A stretch of DNA of 34,987 nucleotides from Saprospiraceae bacterium (GTDB taxonomy: Bacteria > Bacteroidota > Bacteroidia > Chitinophagales > Saprospiraceae). A program made the translations under genes and the position numbers. Of this stretch, positions 24,685 to 33,345 are shown in pieces; the first letter of the stretch is position 1, and every line of letters starts with the position of its first letter. The stretch covers positions 1-34,987 of the forward strand of contig JAHDFX010000042.1 of assembly GCA_020627965.1 (NCBI GenBank), read 5' to 3'. Below the pieces are notes generated by a model. It was not told the origin of the DNA. It ran no database searches and saw nothing but the letters and a program-made list of their open reading frames with translations.

Positions 24685-27666
24685 ATGAAACTCTTAACGC
24701 TCTCTATCCTAATGGGGCTTGCTATATCTATGCATGCCCAACAAAACATCTATGATATTAATATAGATGTTGATAAAATTTCCAATACACTTAAAGACGC
24801 TCGACCAATCTTCTCAGGACTAGACTTTAACGATAAACCTGTGATTAATCTGCCGTACTATGATGGAACAGAAATGCAATTCACCTATGAACGTGCAGAT
24901 ATATTGCATCCTGATATGCAGGCAGTTCACCCTGATCTACGCAGTTATTTCTTACAAAGCATTGATGACCCAACACTAATGGCAAGATTGAATATCTCTG
25001 CATCAGGCCCTTTCCTGATTTTCAAAAAACATGGAGAAATGGCAGTAATCAAAACACTCATCGCACCTGATGGCACACAAAAACATGAAGGACGCAAACT
25101 AGAGTCTCATCCAATTATTTGTGAAGCAGGCTCCGAATTAGAATTACCTCAAGAAGAACTGAGAAGCATGGGCTATGCGAATAATTGTTTTCAAAATGGC
25201 GATATATTACGTACTTTCCGCATGGCTATTGCTGTCACATATGAGTACGCAGAAGCTTTCGGTTTTACCCTGTCTAGTGTTAATGCCCAAATCGTTAATG
25301 ACCTTTCTGCCATTAGTCTTATTTACGAGACAGAACTAGCTATCAGTTTCCAACTAGCCCCCACTAATGATACACTGACCAACCTGATTTTAAATGCCTC
25401 CAGCGCAAATGATGATCCTTTTACCGATCCGGAATATACTGGATTATATACAACAATGCCCGAAGGAAGTAATTTCATTGATGCTAATCTGGATAATGCA
25501 GATTTCGATATGGGACACACTTTTCATATAACAACTCAAAATATAGCAGCAGGTTTAGCCAATATTGGGACTGTTTGCGAAGATACACCAGGAAACAATT
25601 TCAAAGCCAGAGGACATTCGATCCTGAGATACAATGAGAATTATCAATTACCTGCACATGAAATAGGACACCAACTGAGTGCCCAACATAACAATTACGG
25701 TTGTAGTTCTTCTGGAAAGTGCCAAAGATATGAACCAGGAGGAGGATCAAGTATCATGGGAACGGGAGCCAATTGTACTCCTACTGACGACTACACAGGG
25801 CTAAGTCCTTATTTTGGAATTTCTTCTATACAGGCTATTCTTGATTTTGTAACGACAGGAGATGTTATGATTCATAATTCTTCCTGTACCGCCACTAGTA
25901 CAGGAAGAGGTATGTGTGCAGGTACAACTATGACTGGCAATAATGTTCCCGTAGCTAATGCAAATCCCAATAACAGAAGTTATACAATTCCCCAACTCAC
26001 TCCTTTTGTATTAATTGGTGAAGGAACAGATGCAGATGGTGATGTACTTTCGTACAATTGGGAACAATATGACACAGATTATAGTAATAGCCTTGTGCCA
26101 GAAGATGCCGGTAATGCAGGAACCAATACTGATCCTCTATTCAGAAGTTTTCCGCCATCTGATACCCCCATACGCTATTGCCCCCAGTTAAATTCTATCC
26201 TTAATGGTAATAACACAGCAGGAACAGGAGAAGATCTGCCAGAAGAAAGTCGCAATATGACCTGGAGATTCAGTGTAAGAGATAATTTTGCCGGTGCCTG
26301 CGCTATTTCCTGTGATGAAACCAATATTACAGTAGATACAAATGCAGGACCATTTTTGGTCACTTCTCAGAATACACCAACAAGCTGGGTAGCAGATGGA
26401 AGTACAACAGCTACCATCACCTGGGATGTAGCCGGTACTGATGCCGGGAATATTAATTGTGCCAATGTCGATATTTTATTATCTACAGACGGTGGACAAA
26501 CTTTTCCATACACATTAGCTGAAGGAACAGCCAATAATGGAAGTTTCACCACAATTATTCCCTCTTATCCGACAGATATTGGACGAATCAGAATTATGTG
26601 TTCAGACAATATATTTTTTGATATTAATGATGAAAATATTGTCATTAGTTCTTCCTGTACCGCCCACGCAAGTACTTTTTCTCCAGATACAGACATCGTT
26701 GCTGAAGCAGGAGATTCTATACTTGATCTCAGTCTGGAACCAGATTATGGCAGTATAATTCCAGCTTTTGCAGGGCAAATTGATAATGGAGACACACCTT
26801 CCAATCTTTCATTTGATGATATGGGAACCTGTATCGGGCCAGCTAACCCTATAAAATATGATTTACACAGCTTTGTAGTGGATAACTCTGGCACCTACAC
26901 CTTCAATATTGACCTAGGTTCTTTCGGACTCATTATGAGTTTGTACGAAAATGAATATAGCTCCGCTTCAGTTTGTAACAATTGGCTTGGCTCTAGCGGA
27001 ACACTTTTCGGGTCAGCAGTTACGCTCAATAATTCTATGACAATGACATTGACACAGGGCATCACTTATCATTTAGTGGTATCTAATTTTAATACATCTT
27101 ATCCAAGCTTACCCGATGCTTACAGCGTTAGTGTCGGTGGTGCTGGTAATGCTTACGACGGCTCGCCTCCACCTGCCGGGTTCGACTATACTTATGTTGT
27201 TGTCAATGATTCGACGGAGCAAATTTCCAGCTTTGAGATGGATGGAGATTTAAGAAATACAGCAAATTATCCGGGCAGTGAAGCAGGAATTTCTTATCGG
27301 TTATATGGTTTGTCTTACGATAATTCAGTCGATTTGTCGGCTTATGTAGGCACAGATTTTACTGTCTTTCTGAATGACCTTATATATCTGGGCTTCTGTG
27401 GTAGTTTGAGTCAAAACGATATTAAAGTAACGATCACCGGGGAGCCCTCTGTAGCATGCCCGCCTGACCTTACAGGAGTCAATGCTTTAACTGGTATCGA
27501 AAATGGGAACACTACATATATTTCAAATGGATTGATAGAATCAGTACAAAGTCTTTTGCCTGGGGCAAATATTTTTTATAAATCGGCTACAGGCGTAATG
27601 CTTAACCCAGGGTTTCAGGTTGATACTAATGCTGGCTTTAGTGTGGAAATGGAGGGGTGTCAGTAG
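24685..27666 (+). CDS. Secreted reprolysin-like zinc metalloprotease with 3-coathanger-stack C-terminus
   Basis: A 993-aa exported protease (signal MKLLTLSILMGLAISMHAQ). A propeptide-like region covers about 20-170. The catalytic domain carries H325-E326-I-G-H329 with third ligand H335 (HEIGHQLSAQH), the extended HExxHxxxxxH motif of metzincins, and a Met (GSSIMGTGAN) that can form the Met-turn. Beta-sandwich domains follow (an Ig-like/VCBS-type domain at about 430-660, a proprotein-type sandwich at about 670-830). The last 60 residues, with LLPGANIFYKSATGVMLNPGFQVD, are a 3-coathanger stack, a common Bacteroidota C-terminal module, instead of a standard type A tail. It probably degrades external protein. 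No terminator remains after it; the 3' end faces the truncated DUF4435 gene. Confidence 0.9.
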   Translation: MKLLTLSILMGLAISMHAQQNIYDINIDVDKISNTLKDARPIFSGLDFNDKPVINLPYYDGTEMQFTYERADILHPDMQAVHPDLRSYFLQSIDDPTLMARLNISASGPFLIFKKHGEMAVIKTLIAPDGTQKHEGRKLESHPIICEAGSELELPQEELRSMGYANNCFQNGDILRTFRMAIAVTYEYAEAFGFTLSSVNAQIVNDLSAISLIYETELAISFQLAPTNDTLTNLILNASSANDDPFTDPEYTGLYTTMPEGSNFIDANLDNADFDMGHTFHITTQNIAAGLANIGTVCEDTPGNNFKARGHSILRYNENYQLPAHEIGHQLSAQHNNYGCSSSGKCQRYEPGGGSSIMGTGANCTPTDDYTGLSPYFGISSIQAILDFVTTGDVMIHNSSCTATSTGRGMCAGTTMTGNNVPVANANPNNRSYTIPQLTPFVLIGEGTDADGDVLSYNWEQYDTDYSNSLVPEDAGNAGTNTDPLFRSFPPSDTPIRYCPQLNSILNGNNTAGTGEDLPEESRNMTWRFSVRDNFAGACAISCDETNITVDTNAGPFLVTSQNTPTSWVADGSTTATITWDVAGTDAGNINCANVDILLSTDGGQTFPYTLAEGTANNGSFTTIIPSYPTDIGRIRIMCSDNIFFDINDENIVISSSCTAHASTFSPDTDIVAEAGDSILDLSLEPDYGSIIPAFAGQIDNGDTPSNLSFDDMGTCIGPANPIKYDLHSFVVDNSGTYTFNIDLGSFGLIMSLYENEYSSASVCNNWLGSSGTLFGSAVTLNNSMTMTLTQGITYHLVVSNFNTSYPSLPDAYSVSVGGAGNAYDGSPPPAGFDYTYVVVNDSTEQISSFEMDGDLRNTANYPGSEAGISYRLYGLSYDNSVDLSAYVGTDFTVFLNDLIYLGFCGSLSQNDIKVTITGEPSVACPPDLTGVNALTGIENGNTTYISNGLIESVQSLLPGANIFYKSATGVMLNPGFQVDTNAGFSVEMEGCQ

Positions 27667-27960
27667 GTAATCACTATCCACACAGACAATGAATTCTTTG
27701 TCTGTGTGAGGGAAAAGATTGATACATTCTGTTATTCCACTACTATATTGATCTTCATCTATAGCATCTAGATTTGAATTGTAATAGAATTCATAATTTT
27801 GGTCTGGACTAGTATGCTTTAAAACATTCTGCCAAAAATATACATCTTCTTCACCTTCGAGATATACAGCGGCATCTGAATCTAGAAAGTCAATTGCCTG
27901 AGATTTGAAAAATGCACTGATTGAAGCATATTCATTATAAGTGTTTATGGAGTCAGTCAT
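27541..27960 (-). pseudogene. Truncated DUF4435 (AriB/PARIS-like Toprim) gene
   Basis: The first 98 or so residues are DUF4435: AVYLEGEEDVYFWQNVLKH with the first acidic position, then EFIVCVDSDYL with the DxD-like VDSD. DUF4435 proteins are Toprim/OLD-like nucleases and include AriB of the PARIS defence system. From about 27666 downward the frame runs antisense through the metalloprotease 3' end; that tail (LTPLHF onward, about 40 residues) is not DUF4435 sequence. The intact family is roughly 250-350 aa, so about two thirds is missing. Its ATG overlaps the ATPase stop by 8 nt, so the two were one translationally coupled operon. Function is almost certainly lost. Confidence 0.72.
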
Positions 27961-28926
27961 TAAATAAATTTTCTATTCTAAATTTTTTATACCCCCATCC
28001 TTTTCCAAAGATTCCCGGAGAATGGGTGGCAATAATTAACTGGCAGTTGGGGTTTAATTGTCTTAGAGTATTTATTAATTTCTGCTGCCAGATGATGTGT
28101 AGTGATATTTCAGGTTCATCCAATAATAGTATAGAGGGACGTTCATCTTGGAGGAAGATGGTGAAGAATATTAGAAGTAGTTGTTTTTCTCCAGCTGACA
28201 AATCATGAAGAGAAATATCTTTTTTTTGCTTTTTGTGGTAAAATTTAATGCTATTGATTTTATCGTCTATTAATATTTCTTTATGTGAGTTTTTAAAATA
28301 TCCATTGATTAAGGAAAAGAATGTTTTTATTTTTTGTTGATAATTCTTAATGCCTTGAACATCGCTAGATGTGTTTGCTAACTTATTCAGACGATAATCC
28401 AAAAAGGTATAAGAATCTTCTCGTTCTTTTCTGTATATAATTCCTTCCAATTCAATATCCAATAATGTCCGCATTCTTGATTCTGAGTCAGAATCAGAAG
28501 CATTTTTTAATACTCTTTCTACTCTTGATCGTGAAATAGGAACATCGAAGGTGTTTATATTTGATACTCCAACCATCTCGCCTAAGTAACGAAGCCCCCC
28601 CATTCATGCTGATTGCCAGATATTACTCTTACATCATTAAATGTTATTTTGACTTTTGTATCATGCTCCCTGATTTTCATTTTCTTAAAAAAATCAGATT
28701 CTTTATCATACGCTCCGTTCACCCCACTATCAGAAAAGTATTCAGACGCATTGAATATACTTTCAATAATTCTAAAAATAGTCGTCTTACCACTACCGTT
28801 AATTCCTGTCAGAATATTTACATCATCATTTAAATCCCATTTAAAATTGTATCGCCCCCATAGATTCGTAATTTCTATGGTGTTTATTTTTTCGATATGA
28901 ACAGATTTTCTGCTGATTTCAGGCAT
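27953..28926 (-). pseudogene. AAA/ABC-type ATPase (AriA/PARIS-like), frameshifted at a G7 run
   Basis: Two frames together encode one ABC-type ATPase of about 325 aa. The N-terminal part from ATG 28926 has ITNLWGRYNFKW and Walker A GINGSGKTT (41-49) and ends at stop codon 28582 after HEWGG. The C-terminal part (from about 28603 to 27953) has the signature LSAGEKQLL, Walker B SILLLDEPEISLH and the H-loop ATHSPG. The break is at seven consecutive C (28595-28601 on the plus strand, G7 in the mRNA); eight would restore EWGGLRYLGEMVG. It is paired with DUF4435 as in PARIS. An assembly error, phase variation or true decay could explain the shift; the truncated partner favours decay. Confidence 0.78.
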
Positions 28927-28984
28927 ATTTAAATAAAGTAATGAATAAAATTCAAGTGACTGCAAATATACAAAAAAGCCTTAC

Positions 28985-30487
28985 CTAATCTACACTAAAG
29001 GAAGTGGAGGTCTCCTGTAATTGCTCAATTTTTTCTCTTAGCCATTGGCGCTCTATAAAAGGAGACCCTACATCCAGTTCTTTCAGAAGTTTGTCACTAT
29101 TTACTTTTGTTTTTTTATTATATAGCATTTTATTTTTTCGTTTGATAATACGTTTGAGCAGATTCGTAAAATTGTTATAAGAAGTCCGTAGTGATTCCGA
29201 CATTTTTTTGTTGCGTGTAGACATAACGTAGTGACGAATGGATTCCAATTCGAAGTTGATAGGATGAATATCCACATTCTCAATTGTCAGGGCTTCCTGT
29301 TCATAGTATATTTTTATCAAGAGTACTTTGAATCGAAGATGATAAATAAAGTCTTCAGGAGAGGAAATTTTTAGCAAATAGTCTTGTGCCGTATCATATT
29401 GCCTGGATTCAAATGCTGATAAGGCATAGTAATAATTAACAATGTCATTCTTAGCACTAAAGTGAAGTTTCGATTTATATTTTTCTACAAAAGCATCTGC
29501 CCATTCTATTTCTCCCATACGCAAGGCATTGCGGGCAATATTTACGAACTGAGGATTGGGAAAAACGACACCAGTTGACCAACAATTTAATTTGAGTCCC
29601 AGCTCATAGATGTCCTTATTTTCTTTAATGAACTCATCCTTGCCAATCTTTATAGCTTCAATACAATAATTAGTCAGGTGATTCAAAAACTGTCTGATAA
29701 CGACAACATCGAAAACAGCAGTATCTTCAAACAGACATTTCTTTAATTCATAAAAATATTTGTCTTCCTGTTTTTCAATCAGGTTAAGCAGTTTATGGTA
29801 GGCATAAATAATAATTGTTTGATTATCGTTATTTTCAATAAACTGCCTGATTGTGTCTATCATGGGATATTCATAACTGCCTTTGACAATTGTTTCTCTG
29901 CTCTTAGCTGCGCAGTAATATTTTAGCGTTTTACTCAATTGTGCTTGCCAAAGTGCATCTATTACATCCTGAATATCAATTTTAGTGTCTCTGTTGTTGA
30001 GAATGATATTCAAATAAAACTCCATTTCTCTCATTAAAAAGAAGTTCTCATGATACTTGGCATTTCTATAAGGAGAGGATTCAAGTTCCCGATAGGACTT
30101 TGATAATACAGCAGGCACTAATTTGTACAATTTTCGCTCAATTAATGCATCCATTAAGTGACGCTTCCCGCCCGCTTTATCTTCTTTAATTTTTTTCCAC
30201 ACCAAAAATTCCTGAATCTGCCCGATTAGTGCCGACATGGTTTGTCGGAGTAGTAAATCGTCTTTAGGATGTATTTCGCCAGCCCCTCTTTTTTTGATCT
30301 CCGCGTATTCCAATAATTGATGCTTATCAACAGGTTTATCCAATTTTTTGTATTTGACAATGTTCCTGTATAAATGGAGTACTTTATCTGAATTATTGAA
30401 AAACGGAGAAGCTAACCACGTATCAAACTGCTTAAGTTCCTTCTTGCTTAAAACCCGAAGCATCAAAAATAATTTAGAGCTATTCAT
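28985..30487 (-). CDS. Unrecognised 500-aa helical protein
   Basis: A 500-aa soluble, probably cytoplasmic protein with no signal or membrane helix. It is rich in Leu, Lys, Glu and Tyr and appears all-helical, with repeats like TPR or HEAT: an LSKKELKQFDTWLASPFFNNS start, SKSYRELESSPYRNAKYHENFF, NYYYALSAFESRQYDTAQDYLL, and a basic C-terminal RIIKRKNKMLYNKKTK. I do not recognise a characterised family; similar long proteins are familiar to me from Saprospiraceae genomes. It ends 59 nt from the ATPase start on the same strand, so it could have been transcribed ahead of the PARIS-like pair, but no link is shown. Confidence 0.6.
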   Translation of the reverse strand: MNSSKLFLMLRVLSKKELKQFDTWLASPFFNNSDKVLHLYRNIVKYKKLDKPVDKHQLLEYAEIKKRGAGEIHPKDDLLLRQTMSALIGQIQEFLVWKKIKEDKAGGKRHLMDALIERKLYKLVPAVLSKSYRELESSPYRNAKYHENFFLMREMEFYLNIILNNRDTKIDIQDVIDALWQAQLSKTLKYYCAAKSRETIVKGSYEYPMIDTIRQFIENNDNQTIIIYAYHKLLNLIEKQEDKYFYELKKCLFEDTAVFDVVVIRQFLNHLTNYCIEAIKIGKDEFIKENKDIYELGLKLNCWSTGVVFPNPQFVNIARNALRMGEIEWADAFVEKYKSKLHFSAKNDIVNYYYALSAFESRQYDTAQDYLLKISSPEDFIYHLRFKVLLIKIYYEQEALTIENVDIHPINFELESIRHYVMSTRNKKMSESLRTSYNNFTNLLKRIIKRKNKMLYNKKTKVNSDKLLKELDVGSPFIERQWLREKIEQLQETSTSFSVD

Positions 30488-30665
30488 GACAAAATTATTC
30501 GATTCTTTATATTATTTTTACTTTTATTTGTTTTTTTGTAGTTTCAAAAAGATTTGATTAAGAGTTACTTAAAGGCAAGCAGGTATATTTTATTTACTAT
30601 GTTTTTCTTAATAAATAGTGAACAATGTACAAAAAAAACACTTTTTAAGGAAAAAAAAGATCCTA

Positions 30666-30673
30666 TATATTTG
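30666..30673 (+). promoter_or_regulatory. -7 element of the eight-cysteine secreted protein gene
   Basis: TATATTTG matches TAnnTTTG and lies 60 nt before ATG 30734. No good -33 element is visible. Confidence 0.5.
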
Positions 30674-30733
30674 CAGTATCAAACACACACAAATGCATTT
30701 GTTATTCACACTTTATTAAAAAAACTAAGTATT

Positions 30734-31150
30734 ATGAATTTTCTGAAAATCGTGCTAATTACCTGCATCTTATTTTTTTCTGCAGTTGGTTTGTCAGCCC
30801 AGACGCTCTACTATTCTTGTATTGACCAGGGAGCATTTACAATGGAGATCAGCGACCCAATTGTAGAGACAGACCCTGACAGAACTTGTTATATCGTTAC
30901 AATTACTCCCCGAAAACGCTTAATAGATATAAACAATGTGTTTTTTATGTCGTCTTACGACGGATACTGCACAACCACTTTTTCAAGCTCAGATGATAAC
31001 CTTTCGGCAGCTTTCTGCTTTGGTGAAAATTCATGCAGCGATGGTTCTCCTCTTGAGCATGAACAGCTAATCATTTGTGGCATGCAGAACCCCGATGGCT
31101 CAATACGATGCCGTGATGGTTGTGTAGTTACACTTGGCGACGGTGGCTGA
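30734..31150 (+). CDS. Small secreted protein with eight cysteines
   Basis: A 138-aa exported protein. The ATG at 30734 gives a proper signal peptide (MNFLKIVLITCILFFSAVG, cleavage near SAQ) and sits downstream of a TATATTTG promoter element; the frame is open 60 codons further up, but that part contains the promoter. The mature part of about 115 residues has eight cysteines, enough for four disulfides, with CFGENSCSDGS, IICGMQNPDGSIRCRDGC and a glycine-rich end. I do not recognise a family; a small stable extracellular protein is likely. The subtilase gene downstream is 231 nt away and likely separate. Confidence 0.65.
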   Translation: MNFLKIVLITCILFFSAVGLSAQTLYYSCIDQGAFTMEISDPIVETDPDRTCYIVTITPRKRLIDINNVFFMSSYDGYCTTTFSSSDDNLSAAFCFGENSCSDGSPLEHEQLIICGMQNPDGSIRCRDGCVVTLGDGG

Positions 31151-31244
31151 TAACAGCAAAACAATGATTAATTAAACTATGTTATAGCCCGACCAAACAT
31201 CACAATTTAGACAAAATACATAGTCATGAAGGAATACTTTAATA

Positions 31245-31259
31245 CTCACATTATGTGAG
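31245..31259. promoter_or_regulatory. Palindrome CTCACA-TTA-TGTGAG upstream of the subtilase gene
   Basis: A perfect 6-bp stem with a 3-nt loop, 122 nt before ATG 31382. It may be an operator or a terminator remnant for the preceding gene; there is no U-tract. Confidence 0.35.
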
Positions 31260-31381
31260 CATGGCTGTGTATTGTCTAATGTGACCATCAGACACCAAAA
31301 AATCAAGCTAAAACAATGACAAATAACTTTTTATAACGCCATAAAGATATTCAATTTTTATTAAACTAAATTTTTCAACTA

Positions 31382-33253
31382 ATGAAAACTAATTTTTTTC
31401 GCACGGCTCTCTCCATATCAATGATAGCCATTGCATCAATTACATTTTACTCTTGTGAGCAAGACGCACTTGAAGGTATTTCAAGCGAAGTTTTACAAGA
31501 AAAATCCTTTGATGAAAAACACAATGAAAATTTTGTTGAACTGTCTGAAGATGAATACATCGAAGGGCAACTTTATGTAAAATTAAAGGACGATTACAAC
31601 AAAAATTTTAAATCAAGTTCTCCTAAAGTAGATCTAAACAAGCTCCCTTTTTTGAATGACTTAAAACGCAATAGCAGCTTTAATGTCAAAAGCACTTTCT
31701 ATTTCGCTAAATCTTCTAAACTCAACAGAACACTTCGTGTGTATTTGGATAATCCTGAGCAAACAGATGCACTTATCGCAGAGTTAGAAAGCAGTAAGGA
31801 AGTAGAATACGTAGAAAGAGTGCCACTTGCAAGAACCTCCCTTACACCTAATGACCTGGGAGCAAATACAGTTTCCGAACAGTGGGGCTTACACAAAATT
31901 CAGGCACAGGAAGCCTGGGAGATTACACAAGGTAGTCCCAACGTGGTTGTAGCTGTCGTAGATGATGCTATCATGACTACACACCCTGACTTAGCTGGAC
32001 AAACAGTAGCAGGAAGAGATGTTTCTGATGATGATAATGACACAAATCCATCGACTAACCTGCAACATGGTACGCACGTTGCCGGAATAGTAGGTGCTGC
32101 GACCAACAACGGGACAGGTATAGCTTCTATTGGTTATAATGTTAAAATCATGCCTATAAAAGCAACGCCTGATAGTGGAATACCAGGTTATGTTTATAAT
32201 GGATATGAAGGTATTACCTGGGCTGCCGATAATGGTGCAGATGTGATTAACATGTCCTGGGGTGGTTCAACTTACAGCCAGACCAATGCCAATGTTATCA
32301 GTGCTGCTGCTGCACAAGGTGTTGTTCTTGTGGCTTCTGCGGGAAATTCAAACTCAAGTGTTACTAAATATCCGGCAGGCTATCCAAATGTTATCAGTGT
32401 GGCAAATACAGATATTAATGACAACAAATCTTCAACATCCAGCTACGGACCTACAGTGGATGTTTCTGCGCCAGGTACAAGTATTAGAAGTACAGTTATT
32501 TCTGGTGATTATGCCAACTGGAGTGGTACTTCTATGGCAGCACCTATGGTAGCAGGACTTTGTGGACTTGTACTTTCTGTCGACCCTACATTATCTATTG
32601 CTGAGGTTGAAAATTGTATCAAATCTACAACAGACCCTATAAGCAGTTATGCGGGTAGCCTTGGTACGGGTAGAATCAATGCACTAAAAGCAGTACAGTG
32701 TGCCGCTGGAAATAATGGAACCTGTACAACGCCTTCACCTTCTGAAATCACTTACACAGAGCATAGCTCTATCATCTATTTATATGCTTATCCTTATCAG
32801 GGAGATGCACACCAGTTTCGTTACAGACTTGATGGTGGCTCATGGCAGTATTTTAATGAAACTACTTCACACTACAATACAGTTTCAAATAAACAATGTG
32901 GTATTTATGAAATCCAGTTAAGACAAAAATGTAATGGTACATGGAGTAGCTGGTCTTCTGTCAAAACTATCGTTACTACAGTATCTTGCTGTACAACGCC
33001 AAGTCCGACAGAAATTACTTACACAGAGCATAGTTCTCTTGTTTACTTATATGCTTATCCTTATCAGGGAGATGCGCACCAGTTTCGTTATAGATTCAAT
33101 AATGGTGGATGGAAGTACTTCTCGCCGACTTCTTCTCACTACAATACAATTTCAAACAAACAATGTGGTACTTACAAAGTGCAACTAAGACAAAAATGTA
33201 GTAATGCATGGACTGGCTGGTCGACAGTCAAATCAATAGTAACTTGTCAATAA
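31382..33253 (+). CDS. Lipoprotein subtilisin-like (S8) serine protease with two C-terminal tandem repeats
   Basis: A 623-aa secreted protease, lipidated at C25 (FYSC). Residues about 40-160 form an inhibitor I9-like propeptide region. The S8 catalytic triad is complete: D194 in AVVDDA, H229 in HGTHVAG and S384 in SGTSMAAP, with oxyanion N322 in SAGNSN. After the catalytic domain come two adjacent repeats of about 88 residues, each opening with CTTPSP(S/T)EITYTEHSS, having YLYAYPYQGDAHQFRYR and ending near QLRQKC. They are close to identical at DNA level (32725-32991 and 32992-33250) and look like a fibronectin-type or carbohydrate-binding module. It is likely anchored to the outer membrane and digests protein. 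A terminator follows. Confidence 0.93.
   Translation: MKTNFFRTALSISMIAIASITFYSCEQDALEGISSEVLQEKSFDEKHNENFVELSEDEYIEGQLYVKLKDDYNKNFKSSSPKVDLNKLPFLNDLKRNSSFNVKSTFYFAKSSKLNRTLRVYLDNPEQTDALIAELESSKEVEYVERVPLARTSLTPNDLGANTVSEQWGLHKIQAQEAWEITQGSPNVVVAVVDDAIMTTHPDLAGQTVAGRDVSDDDNDTNPSTNLQHGTHVAGIVGAATNNGTGIASIGYNVKIMPIKATPDSGIPGYVYNGYEGITWAADNGADVINMSWGGSTYSQTNANVISAAAAQGVVLVASAGNSNSSVTKYPAGYPNVISVANTDINDNKSSTSSYGPTVDVSAPGTSIRSTVISGDYANWSGTSMAAPMVAGLCGLVLSVDPTLSIAEVENCIKSTTDPISSYAGSLGTGRINALKAVQCAAGNNGTCTTPSPSEITYTEHSSIIYLYAYPYQGDAHQFRYRLDGGSWQYFNETTSHYNTVSNKQCGIYEIQLRQKCNGTWSSWSSVKTIVTTVSCCTTPSPTEITYTEHSSLVYLYAYPYQGDAHQFRYRFNNGGWKYFSPTSSHYNTISNKQCGTYKVQLRQKCSNAWTGWSTVKSIVTCQ
32725..33250 (+). repeat. 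Tandem duplication of an 88-codon module in the subtilase gene
   Basis: The two copies (about 32725-32991 and 32992-33250) share long identical DNA runs, such as TATATGCTTATCCTTATCAG, which points to a recent in-frame duplication. Confidence 0.8.
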
Positions 33254-33308
33254 AAAGGCACAAACAAAGAACACACTACAAAGAATAAATAAAGTGTGGT
33301 TCATATAT

Positions 33309-33342
33309 GAAGGGCAGGCTTTTGAGTCTGTCCTTCTTTTTT
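33309..33342 (+). terminator. Intrinsic terminator of the subtilase gene
   Basis: Arms 33309-33319 and 33326-33336 form an 11-bp stem with two G-U pairs and a 6-nt loop, followed by a T-run to 33342. Confidence 0.8.
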
Positions 33343-33345
33343 ATT

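Noticed and set aside
28561-28900. Plus-strand open frames over the ATPase gene
   Set aside because: They are antisense to the Walker A region and hydrophobic only by chance complementarity.
30554-30733. 60-codon extension of the eight-cysteine protein
   Set aside because: It contains the TATATTTG promoter element and would place the signal peptide internally.
32262-33188. Out-of-frame open frames within the subtilase gene
   Set aside because: They overlap the catalytic domain and the repeats; their mutual similarity only reflects the DNA duplication.
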